Assembly (NCBI GenBank): GCA_905250125.1
Contig: CAJNOL010000599.1
Span: 55,587 to 119,586 of the forward strand
Reading direction: 5' to 3'
DNA from: Rotaria sordida
Taxonomy: Eukaryota; Rotifera; Eurotatoria; Philodinida; Philodinidae
DNA length: 64,000 nucleotides
The position numbers and the translations under genes are program-made. Below the pieces are notes generated by a model, which searched no databases, was not told where the DNA came from, and saw nothing but the letters and a program-made list of their open reading frames with translations. This document shows positions 22,261-33,529 of the stretch, one piece after another (position 1 is the first letter of the stretch; the number at the start of each line of letters is the position of its first letter).

Positions 22261-24966
22261 TAAATGAAACAAAACTTCCGTCATAAGCTTCTAATATTAA
22301 TTATTTTTTCTGTGTATTAGATCTTTTCTAGACTAGATAATAATTTACGAAGGGATTGCCTATTTATGGTTATATATATATAAATAAATATCTGTGCAAA
22401 CATTTATTAATAAACAATGTACACACCCATGCACGCTTCCTGACGAGCGATAATGATATAAACATTGTTTTCATGCGTGATAATAATAGCAAAACATTTT
22501 TTGTTTTTCTTATTGCTTGAAGAATATTGTTTTTTTTTTACTGTATTACAATAATGATCAATTATGTATTGTTAAAACAAGACAATGCTCAAGTGTGTTT
22601 TTATTTTTGGTGATGACAAATAATTTAATATAAATTAAATGTCATCAGTCAATTAAGATGAGAAATAACTGACAAGAGAATGCTCTCCATTGATGAGTTG
22701 TTCTTTTTTAACAAAAGCTATTAGTATGCGCGTCAGAATTAAAGAGAGATGAGTGTAGTCTCAATGATTTGACAATAGCAATCGAAAGATGAGAATTTCG
22801 GACATCTTTTTATCTGCTACTATCTAAGACAAAATCATTTTAAAATCTATCGTCTTCGCAAAACATTGAAAAAAAAATGCATGAAAACAGAGTTTCGTTT
22901 TAAGAAAATTTTGCTCAAAATTAACAGAATTCGGTACGTAATTTAACTGAATAGATATGCAATTTCGTATGTTCAACATTAAGTAAACTAAAGATCTGAA
23001 GTGTACATATCAAAATCAAAATTGCATCGAAATAGAACATTATTTTCATGTAATCCTTTCAATATTTTGCGAAGAGGATAGATTTTAAAATAATTTTGTC
23101 TTATATAAATATTATTTTAGAGCATATCGAATTGCTTAGAAAACAGTAAATTTTTTTTACAGTTTCGAATCAGATTTTTTTTTTTTTGTAGAAAATACTG
23201 CCATATTAATTCATACAATAGATCAACATTTCGATGTAAAAATCTTTTTTTGTTTTCTACTTAAAATTCATTTTTGAAAAACAGAAAAAATTATTGATTT
23301 ATACACAACTCGATATACTCTATAATCTAAGTAGATCTTAGCAAGATCTTTATTAATATGGAATATTAGTTTTCTACAAAATCAGCATAGAAAGGTCTAT
23401 GGGGATTTCTTATGACCATATTGTGAATCAGCATGGCTAATAACTCGTAATTGAGTATCGTTTGGTAAAAACGCAATTGATCAGTTGACACCATTCTTTC
23501 ATGAGACTTTTATAAATATATTCCATTTCTTTTTATGTCAATATTTGTGTGCCGATAATTATGTTCAATTGACATTACCTTAATATTCTACCTTAAAGCT
23601 TTTTTCAACAACTTCTATTTGTTTTTTCTTGGTAATTTTATTTTTCCGTATAACTATTTAATCTCGCCTTGTGTTTAGTCATAAAATAACAACAATAATG
23701 AAGATGAAAAAGTGAGAGAGAAATAAGAACTTTGTCGACATGATACAAAAAAAAAATTTGCCTTTTTTTTTTCTTTTTCTCTTACTTCTCAAAATTATCT
23801 AAATAAAATAATCAAAAAAAAAATACAATGAATCAGTATTAAAGCACAATACTGTGATTAATATTTCAACAGGAATTATAGTTGCACTGACGAGAATAAT
23901 AAACGTATAAGAAAGACGTATGTGTACATATATAAAAGGATTTATTTTTATCGTTTTTATTCATTATTATTATCGCATATGTAAATAGAATTCTATACTG
24001 AAACAAGAAGCGACGAGTAATATTAATATTTAATGAGATCATAGTGAAATATCAATTAATTCAATTTTAGTTGTATTCTATTAATAGAAAATTTCCCTAA
24101 GGATCTGAAGATTTGTCTCATCTTTCTCTTTCTTTTTCAATCGTAATTTTTGTTTATTATGAAAATAATCAACAAATTTTCTCGATGTCTATATGATCCG
24201 ATCCATATGTTTATTCTTAATTTAAGTGTAAGTTCGTTAATATATATATATAAGCCGGTGGTTCGTCGTTGAAAAAAGATTCAATGACAAGCAGATATTT
24301 TTATCTGAAATTGAATGCTACCAACTGCTTGTAATCATCCTCTCGTTTTTTTTTCTATTCTAATGTCATGATTATTCATATCTATCCATCTTCTTATCCA
24401 TATATATGTATATATATTTCTTAAGTTTATGTTTGTAGGCATGTCACAACAGGAAATAATTAATGAAAGTCATCTATGATATTTGTAATTGAGGACTTGA
24501 TCTTTGCTTTATCCGGTATAGAAAATAATTTATTTCAACATATGCATTTGATTTTTCTTTATTTCGTCATTAATATCACTTGACTTGCTACAAGTATTTC
24601 CCGTTTTTTTTAATTAGTTTTATAACTACTTCTACATCCTTTTCTTATTGCTCATCATGCTTAAAGATAATTAAACTGCTTCTTTCCTTCTTCTTTTTAG
24701 ACTGCGTGCACTGTCATTCAGTAAACAAGTATAAATATATATATGAATTGTCAGAAAATTGAAAGTTTACACCGAACACTGCTAATACAATTATAATGAT
24801 TGCTATAACTATTGTTATCTTCTATTGATTGTAATAGGTTTGAAGTAGAAGAATGCTCTAAGAAGAAGAAAAACAAGAAATAAATAATTTTCTTTTTTCT
24901 TGTTCTTTTGAAGATATAAAAAAATATATTTATACAAATTGATTCTCAAGAATAATTAAGAAAAAA
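22261..24966. other. Spacer between the Fe-S gene and the Cys-loop channel gene
   Basis: It contains the element at about 22733-23110. Otherwise it is AT-rich with poly-T tracts and short TA runs (22370-22390, 24241-24253). No gene was seen. Confidence 0.45.
22733..23110. mobile_element. Inverted-repeat MITE E (AAGACAAAAT family)
   Basis: Arms at about 22825-22900 and 23028-23103 pair as TAAGACAAAATCATTTTAAA against the complement of TTTAAAATAATTTTGTCTTA. They continue through ATCTATCGTCTTCGCAAAA / ATCTATCCTCTTCGCAAAA. Sequence outside the left arm (from about 22733) also recurs in ZC3H18 intron 8. Non-coding, with approximate ends. Confidence 0.65.
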
Positions 24967-27804
24967 ATGATGATGAATCGATATGTCTATTTATATTGTT
25001 ATTTATATTTATTATTACCATTAACAATTTTTTGTTTGGCTAATTTTAATTTATTTGAAGAAGAAACACGTTTAATACGTACACTTTTAAATGAATCAAA
25101 ATATTTAAAAAAAGTTCGTCCATCAAAAGAAGTTATTGTTGATATTCGTTTTATTTTTAATCAAATTATATCAATGGTTGAAAAAGAACAAATTATTGTT
25201 ACAAATTGTTTTGTTGATCAAAAATGGAAAGGTAAGCAAAAACAAAAAGAAATACATAATTATTTCTTTATATTTTAATATTAACACAAAAAAAAAATTT
25301 ATAGATCCACGTCTCGTTTGGAATCCAATAAATTTTAATAATATTACTTGGATTCGAATACCAGCAACATCTGTTTGGTATGATTAAAATTGTTTTCTTT
25401 TTTTTTTTCAATTTTGAAACTTTTTATTTAGGTATCCAGATACATTTTTATACAATACAGCTGATAATGCCGGCTTTCTTCTCCCACAAGATTCACAAAA
25501 TATGATTGTGAGTTATAATGGAACAGTATTTTGGCCATTACCACTTGCCCAATTACGGACACGTTGTCGAATGACAATTAAACATTTTCCTTTCGGTAAT
25601 AATTCTTAAGCTATTACAATAAAACAGTATCTTAATCATATAAATCTCTTCTAAGAAAAAAGAACCTGCTTTAGTTTCATTTTAATACCGAATAGATTGG
25701 CAATTCCTTGCATGATATAAAATGGCCTTAAAAATCTATAAATAGCATAACTATATACAAATTATATCTAGTTAAAATTTTCTATAAATATATTTTTGTT
25801 TGTTGAAACATGATCTAAAAGGAGTGTCGACATGTAGAGATAGAAATTTGGACGTTTCCTCTCCAACAGGCCTGACAGATATATTAGAAACGGCTCATCA
25901 CAGACATGTTCATAGAAGCATCACAGATCATGACAAGCATAACCATAGAAGCAGCATAAACTATGACAGACCCAGTTGATATACGGTCATAGATCGTCTT
26001 TAAATGTGATCTCGTTATAATATGCACAAATTATTTATTGTACTTCCGAAGGATTAAGCAAAAGGATAGTAAAGAAATATGTCACGAAAAAGACAGTGTG
26101 CAGCAATCTCCCTTTAATTAGTAACAACAGCTGCATTGTGTTTTGCATTTTAGTCCCTCAAGGATTGTGCTAATAGGTTTTTTACATAAAATTAAGTCTA
26201 TTGATTTTTTTTGTTATTATTAAAAAGAAAAAAGATAATAATAATAATAATATTAAAGTTTTAATTAAGATATTTTATATACATATTAAAAAAAAGAAGA
26301 GATAATATTAATTATGATGTACACTGAAATGATTTTATTAATTTTTTCAAAAAAAAAATAACCAACATTAATCATAAATAAATATCCAAAGTAGAGAATA
26401 TACTTTTGAATTTTAATATTTCTTCTCATATTATTATTTATTATCTTAACTTAAGATGAACAAACTTGTGATATGATATTTGGTTCATGGAGTCACACAA
26501 GTTCTTTAATACATTATCAATTTTGGGAAAATAAACCTGAAATACCACAATATGTACCAAATAATGAATGGAAATTATTAGCTGTAACACAATCAATTAA
26601 AACAGTTGATTATCCAAATTGGGTTGAACCTGATACATTTTATGAAGTTAATTTTACAATTTTAATTGTACGAAAACCTTTACAAGCTATTTATAATACT
26701 GTTGTACCAGCATTAATGTTAACAACTTTAACACTTGTCTCTTTTTTTGTAAGTAAAATATTAATAATAATAATTAGCAGAAGAATTATTTATTTACTTT
26801 TTTTTTTAGATACCCTTTGCTCAAGAAATGCAAATAGGTAAGTTGAATTAACCAAAAAAAAAAGAAAAGAGAAGAAAAGTTATAAATTATAAATATTATT
26901 AATAGGTATTAGTATTATGTTGGCTTATTCTGTGTTCAGTTTACGTCTATCTGAAGATGTACCATCTCAAAGTGACAGTGTACATTTAATAAGTCTTTAT
27001 TTAACTGTATGTATGTTTTTTTCATTATCGGCTATGACTTGGTTTGCTATGGTAAATAAATTACGTGAAAAGAAACGTCTACCGTATTGGCTTCGATGGT
27101 TTGCACTTGATTATATATCTTGGATTGTATTTGCTAGAAATATGCATCATAAAGCAGTACGTGCTGTTAAACTAGAAGATTCAAAAATTTCTTCTGCTAC
27201 ACCATCGATATCAGTTGTAAATCCATTACAACAAACAACAACAACAATGAATGAAATACAAAATTCCAATAGTTCTTGTTTTGAACACGATCTATTATCA
27301 AGTGGAGCTTCAGCAGCAGCTCCACTTCTTTTATCTAAAAATCAACCACAAGCATCCATTGAAAAATCGACTCATTTAACAGCACCTACTCTATGTAATG
27401 CAGCCTCTCTTAATGAAACAGTTACTTCAACAACACGTTCACCATCATTAGTATGGATTCGACGACGATTATCAAATATTCCATTATCATCATTATCATT
27501 ATCAAAAAATGGACCATCAGATAAATCATCTAATAATAGTCCTAATAAAACAAAACAATCGTATTTAACAAAATTATTACGTCAATCAGCAACAAAAAGT
27601 CAAGAAAGTTTATATGCTATACATATTTATAATCGATTAGTTTTTCTGATATTTTTTTCATTAGTTATTTTTTTTAATATTTATACATGGTTCCTTTATC
27701 CGAGAACAGTTCGAACAAAACTACTTGATGATAAATTTCAATGGAATTGTTTTGATGAATTTCGTCTTCAAATTGTTAATTGCAGTGATATGTCTAAATA
27801 TTAG
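24967..27804 (+). CDS. Cys-loop ligand-gated ion channel subunit, nicotinic-like, non-alpha type
   Basis: Six exons (24967-25231, 25305-25377, 25432-25595, 26456-26748, 26810-26837, 26906-27804) give 573 residues. Residues 1-25 are a hydrophobic signal peptide. The extracellular domain carries VWYPDTFLYN and a canonical Cys-loop: cysteines at about 158 and 172 with 13 residues between, CRMTIKHFPF plus DEQTC, completed across intron 3. Loop C (DYPNWVEPDTFYEVNF) lacks the vicinal cysteine pair of nicotinic alpha subunits. Four membrane segments follow, at about 233-255, 262-285, 297-318 and 510-545. A roughly 190-residue Ser/Thr/Asn-rich cytoplasmic loop separates the last two. Pore helix M2 keeps the gate leucine (9') and outer-ring Glu (20'). 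It has Gln-Glu at -1'/0' and an unusual Arg at 17'. The absence of a basic residue at 0' argues for cation selectivity (inference). Ligand unknown. Exon 5 is only 28 nt. Confidence 0.9.
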
Positions 27805-29778
27805 GCTGTAAAATTTTTCGTTTTTTTTAAATAAAACCAAAGTCTTAAATATTCCCTCTTTTTTTCTATCGAATGAAAAACAATTTTTATAAGAACTTAT
27901 ATGTTCAAAATTTTTCTATGACATTGAACACATAATAAGTGATCTATAAAGAATTATACTGTTAGTATTTTTGAATTTTCTCTTCTATTATTCCTTTGAT
28001 TAAGACACATTTTTTTGAATCAAAAGATAGAACTTGAAATTCTGCACACAAAATGATATAATTTATAAAAACAAATATAGTTTTCTTCATTCTTTTTCAA
28101 TTAAATGTAATCGTACAGTAAGATCAAATACAGAATATAAAAGTTTTTCTTTTTCAATTTTTTTCTTTGAAAGAGCATTTTATTTCATCTATCAAGGTTA
28201 TTTTTATTGTTATGTGGTCTAAATTCATAGTTTTAATCAGTTCATTTCATAAATTGTAATCTAGGTGACATAAATCAGGTGAACTTCGTAGCCAATGATT
28301 CTTCGAGATAAATGCAGAAAAATGATCAACGTACCATTTTTGGTTCAAGTGATGTGTGTGAGGTTTTGCATCGTCTAGCTGATATATCCAATTATTTCCT
28401 AATATTTAGCTGCTGGAGTCTAGAGCTACTGAAAGAGCATTATTGATTTATCTTTCTACATCCATTCTTCCATCTTCCAAAATCAGCAGTAGTATCGATC
28501 TCTTGTCCTAGAGCCCGTCGGGTCTAAACTTTTCAGACTCAATCGAACTGTACTTTGATGCTCTAAATGAAGATTTCTAATCAGAATGGGATAATCACCT
28601 ACCAGATACGAGATACTTTCTTCAGTATTTTGTATTCGATGACTAACGTACCTTACACACTTCTCAAACTATTAGAGCCTATTAAATCGAAAATTTTTGG
28701 ATCCGAGCTCGATTAACGGAAAATTTTCAAATCCAGACTCAGTCAGATCTTGAACGAACCCAACGAACTCTACTTTGCCTACATACAACTAACCATGCCA
28801 TCATCTTTACCTGGAACTCTATTTTTACATGAACAACACTTTTCTTGTTAGTCTTGTCCCTATTGACATCCCACACCTTGCCGTTCTAAATATTGTAATT
28901 AGCTTATGAAATAAACTGGTTGAAGGTATGAATTGAAACCACATAACAACAAAGGCAATATTGATAGACGAAATAAAATGTTCTGTCAAAAAAAGTGAAA
29001 CAAAAATTTTGCATTCAGTACTTAATTTTATTGTACGATTACGTTTAATCCAAAAAATAAATTGAGGAAACTATATTCGTTTTTATAAATTATATCATTT
29101 TATATGTAGAATTTCAAGTACTATCTTGTGATTAAAAACAAAGTGTTTCATTAAAAGGGATAATAAGGAAGAAAATTAAAAAACACGAACAGTATAATTC
29201 TTTATGGGCAACTCGTTAATTATTCATTACGTTCAGTAAACGATTATTAATTTGTTCACTTTTTTTTCTTATTTTATTATATCTCATCTTATATGGGATC
29301 ATTATTTACAGTTAAGCGTGTGTTTGTTAAGAAAAAAAAAGACAAAGAAACATGTCTACATTTGGACATTCGTTTTTTTTCTTCTTTTTAAAAGATAAAT
29401 GTATCTATCATTTGCTCCAAACCAACAACTATTATCCTTCAAATCTCACCTTGGTCAACAAAGATAAAAAGCTTATAACTATACACCCACAAAATAACCA
29501 CAGACAGACACTTTTTTTTTCATATGGACACCTTGCCTTCTTTTTTATCATAATATGTTATCAATAAAATGGGAATCCTCTCTTTCTCTTTGTCTCTTTT
29601 TTTTTATTGGCAGACCAAGGAGTATTAGATAGGAAATAAAAATGCAAATGAAATAATTGTTATAGTAGTAGTAGTAATCAAAAACGCGACGACGAAAGTA
29701 AACTGCTGAAATATTGTCAGTTATTTGTGTAGACTCAAAAAAAAAAGTTATAGTTGGTTTTTTCTTCACTCACCAAAA
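27805..29778. other. Spacer between the channel and filament genes
   Basis: No gene was recognised. A somewhat GC-richer patch at about 28400-28800 could be an old repeat, but no inverted ends or target duplication could be found. Confidence 0.4.
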
Positions 29779-32700
29779 ATGTACCAGCAGTATGAAGAAT
29801 TACAAAAAAATTCATCACGAACTTTTGATGTAATTGATGCAAGTCAAGAAACATCCGTATCAACAACTTATCGATCAGCCATGTCTCCACGTACAGTGAC
29901 TGTTCTACGATCTGGTCCGACAGGTTTATGTACTAGTAATACCAGTGCAAAAATGCGTCAAAGTTTTATATCAACAGGTTTTAATGGAGCTGCTGGACCA
30001 GGTCTAAGTGCTTTAGTAAATGCTGCTGGTGTGCCATTACGTGGTGGCTCAACTGGTGTTACAACAGCTTGTACTATGGCAGTTGGTGTTAATGCATCTG
30101 GTTTTAATGCAGCTCGTCTTAATGCAGCTAGTTTGTTCGCATCTGGTGGTAGTTTAGCTAATTTGTTTGGAGGTAGTAATATTATTACACCTGGTGCTTG
30201 TGCACTAATTGCTGCTGAAGCTAATGCAACACGATTACGTGAAAAACATGATCTAGTTATTTTAAATGATAAATTTGCAACATACATCGAAAAAGTACGA
30301 TTTTTGGAAGCACATAATAGAAAATTACAAATGGAATTAGAATTTTTACGAAGTCGTGTCGGACAGTAAGATGAAAAAAAAAAGAACAATGAAAATAAAT
30401 TATATATTCTTATTTGTAATTTTAGAGGTTCATCACATATTAAAGAAATGTACGACTTAGAAATTGCTGCAGCAAATAAACTTATTGAAGAATCAAAACG
30501 TGATCATGCTAATGCTAATAAAAAAGTATTAGAAGCAGAAGAAATATTAAAACGTGAAAAAGTCAGACATGGAAATATATCAGTATCAAGAGTAGCAGAT
30601 CAAAAAGAAGTCGATGCTCTTAAACTAAGAATTGCTGAAAATGAAGCGGTAAGATATCATTTATTTAATTGAATTTAAGAAAATTCTTTCTCATTTTTTA
30701 ATAATAAAAATTCGTGCTTTAAAACTAAGATTTATACATAGAAAATTTTCATAGAGAAAATTCTATTGTTGAATAAATTTATTTTTCTTGCAAACAAAAG
30801 TAGTCTCTAGTATACATACAATACATCTGCTGAATAAAAATACAGAAAGACGTAATATAGGATGACCTAAAAATAACGTAACAGGTACTTCTTTTCAACT
30901 TTATTTTCTCTATAGATCTATAGTTCGATCTCATATTTGGATCACATATACTAGATGAAAATATTCAGAGAAAGAGGCCTACTATCAGTCTCTATTCGTA
31001 AGAATTTCTCGACAAACATAAGAATATCTTACGTAGTTTCTTATATGATGGTCACATAAGTTTACTGTTGTCTGATTGAAGTAATATCTCTTTTCATTAT
31101 ATCTCATTAATAAGTAGTTAGCTGCGCAACAAGTTTAAAACAATGTAAAGATAAATAGAATTGAAATCATCTTGTACGTTTTGATGCAAACAAACCAAAA
31201 GATAAAAACACAACACTCTAAGAAAACTACAAACTTATGAGACATTCATATGTTTATCGACATAACCTTTTAGCCAAAGACTGATAAAAGGCTCTTTCTC
31301 TGAGTTTTATCATCTAGTGTATATGGTCCAAATATGAGATCGAACTATGGATCTATAAAGAAAACAAAGTTGAAAAGAAGTTTCTGTTCGGTTACTTTTG
31401 AGCCATCCTGTAGATTTATAACAAAAAAATGTTTTTTTTTATATATTATAATGATCATAATAAATTTTTTGTTATATAGCAAATAGCGTTATATCGTCGT
31501 CGTATCGCTGATATTGAAGATGAAGTTCAATTATACAAAAAAGAAGGTCAATCTATAACAGCTGAAATATATTGTGTTCAAAATGAGCTTCAAAATGAAT
31601 TATTACTTAAATCTTCATGTGAATGTGAAAAAATTGCCCTTGACGATGCATTGGCTAATCTTAAACAAACACGTAAAAATTATTATTCGTTTAAAACAAA
31701 CCTTTTTTCTTTATTTTTTTTTGTTTTGAAATTTTTTTAATTATCCAGATGAAGCTGAGTTAATGAGAATTCGCTCTAATGTGGTTTCAACTGATCTTGA
31801 TCCATCAATATTTTTTCGTAATGAATTAGCTCTAGCAATACGTGAAATTCGTAAGGAATATGAAGCAACCATTGCAAATCAACGTGGTGAATTGCAGAGT
31901 CATTATTCTATAATAATTAATGAAATTGTTTTTCGCAATCAACCAACCAATGCAAATATTATAGTAACTGAAGAATATCGTCGAGATGTTGAAAAGATAC
32001 GTTCTAATTTAATGGAAGTTCAAAATCAAAATAGCTATTTACTTGTTAAAAATCAACAAATTCAAAATGCTATTGCTGATTTACAACGAAACACAAAAGC
32101 TTTGCGCGAATCAAGTAAATCAATTGGAAAACAAAAACAAAACTTTTATAAAACTTTTTGTTTCGTTTTTTTTTATTTAGATTCTCTTACAACTACTAGA
32201 ATTGAAAGCGAGATAACTGAAGCACGTAGTTATTTAGCACGTATTGAAGAAAACTATGCTAAAGTAATAGCATTTAAAGCATCACTTGACAATGAAATTG
32301 CAACTTATAGAAAATATCTCGAAAGTAAATATTTAAATATTAATTCTTATTTTTTTTTTCTTTGATGTATTTAATTATATATTCTTTTATAGGTGCAGAT
32401 GGTCTTCGAGGATATGTTGATCGAATTGAACAAGCTGCTCAACTAAAACTTGTTGGTCAATCTAGTNNNNNNNNNNNNNNNNNNNNNNNNNNNNNNNNNN
32501 NNNNNNNNNNNNNNNNNNNNNNNNNNNNNNNNNNNNNNNNNNNNNNNNNNNNNNNNNNNNNNNNNNNNNNNNNNNNNNNNNNNNNNNNNNNNNNNNNNNN
32601 NNNNNNNNNNNNNNNNNNNNNNNNNNNNNNNNNNNNNNNNNNNNNNNNNNNNNNNNNNNNNNNNNNNNNNNNNNNNNNNNNNNNNNNNNNNNNNNNNNNN

Positions 32701-33529
32701 NNNNNNNNNNNNNNNNNNNNNNNNNNNNNNNNNNNNNNNNNNNNNNNNNNNNNNNNNNNNNNNNNNNNNNNNNNNNNNNNNNNNNNNNNNNNNNNNNNNN
32801 NNNNNNNNNNNNNNNNNNNNNNNNNNNNNNNNNNNNNNNNNNNNNNNNNNNNNNNNNNNNNNNNNNNNNNNNNNNNNNNNNNNNNNNNNNNNNNNNNNNN
32901 NNNNNNNNNNNNNNNNNNNNNNNNNNNNNNNNNNNNNNNNNNNNNNNNNNNNNNNNNNNNNNNNNNNNNNNNNNNNNNNNNNNNNNNNNNNNNNNNNNNN
33001 NNNNNNNNNNNNNNNNNNNNNNNNNNNNNNNNNNNNNNNNNNNNNNNNNNNNNNNNNNNNNNNNNNNNNNNNNNNNNNNNNNNNNNNNNNNNNNNNNNNN
33101 NNNNNNNNNNNNNNNNNNNNNNNNNNNNNNNNNNNNNNNNNNNNNNNNNNNNNNNNNNNNNNNNNNNNNNNNNNNNNNNNNNNNNNNNNNNNNNNNNNNN
33201 NNNNNNNNNNNNNNNNNNNNNNNNNNNNNNNNNNNNNNNNNNNNNNNNNNNNNNNNNNNNNNNNNNNNNNNNNNNNNNNNNNNNNNNNNNNNNNNNNNNN
33301 NNNNNNNNNNNNNNNNNNNNNNNNNNNNNNNNNTTTAGTACGTGATCGTGTATCATCATCATCATCATCACATGAAAATTTAACACGAGATCTTGGAACA
33401 CAGGGCAGTTCACAACATGCTAGTTTAGTACGTGATGGTGCATCACCATCACATGAAAGTGTATCATATGAAATTAGTTTTGAAGACAATTTACGAGATG
33501 ATGACGATGATACAATTGAAAATGATTAA
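29779..33529 (+). CDS. Cytoplasmic-type intermediate filament protein (tail interrupted by assembly gap)
   Basis: The exons are 29779-30365, 30426-30648, 31480-31672, 31749-32114, 32181-32324 and 32393 into the gap; the last coding part after the gap runs to TAA at 33527-33529. An Ala/Gly/Asn-rich head of about 150 residues precedes the rod. Coil 1A starts with REKHDLVILNDKFATYIEKV, the helix-initiation motif of intermediate filaments. Charged heptad coiled coil follows, and the rod ends with the termination motif LDNEIATYRKYLE. After the rod come a short linker and an acidic Ser-rich tail (DDDDDTIEND end). I chose ATG 29779 over the in-frame 29725 because the latter adds a Lys/Phe-rich stretch unlike filament heads. 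No CaaX box is visible at the C-terminus, so it is not a typical farnesylated lamin. The protein forms cytoskeletal filaments. The tail is incomplete. Confidence 0.9.
30858..31410. mobile_element. Foldback element D with TA target duplication (Tc1/mariner-like) in filament intron 2
   Basis: The ends are TAGGATGACC on the left and, on the other strand, CAGGATGGCT on the right, each flanked by TA. Pairing continues over more than 100 bp at roughly 80 percent identity, e.g. the exact ATAGTTCGATCTCATATTTG in both arms, then CTAGATGA and TCAGAGAAAGAG. It is 553 bp, non-coding, with a central spacer. A TA duplication and long inverted repeats point to the Tc1/mariner group, but there is no transposase to confirm it. 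It enlarges an intron to 831 nt in a gene whose other visible introns are 60-76 nt. Confidence 0.78.
32467..33333. other. Assembly gap (867 N)
   Basis: Unresolved bases lie inside the tail-coding part of the intermediate filament gene. Open frames that appear to cross it are artefacts. Sequence after the gap repeats SLVRD...SHE twice, which suggests a tandem coding repeat that failed to assemble. Confidence 0.99.

Noticed and set aside
28400-28800. GC-richer patch resembling hAT subterminal DNA
   Set aside because: No terminal inverted repeats or target duplication could be found.
29958-30389. 143-codon open frame antisense to the filament head
   Set aside because: Shadow of the Ala/Gly-rich coding exon on the other strand.
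32362-33529. Very long open frames in several phases across 32467-33333
   Set aside because: They are artefacts of the run of N.
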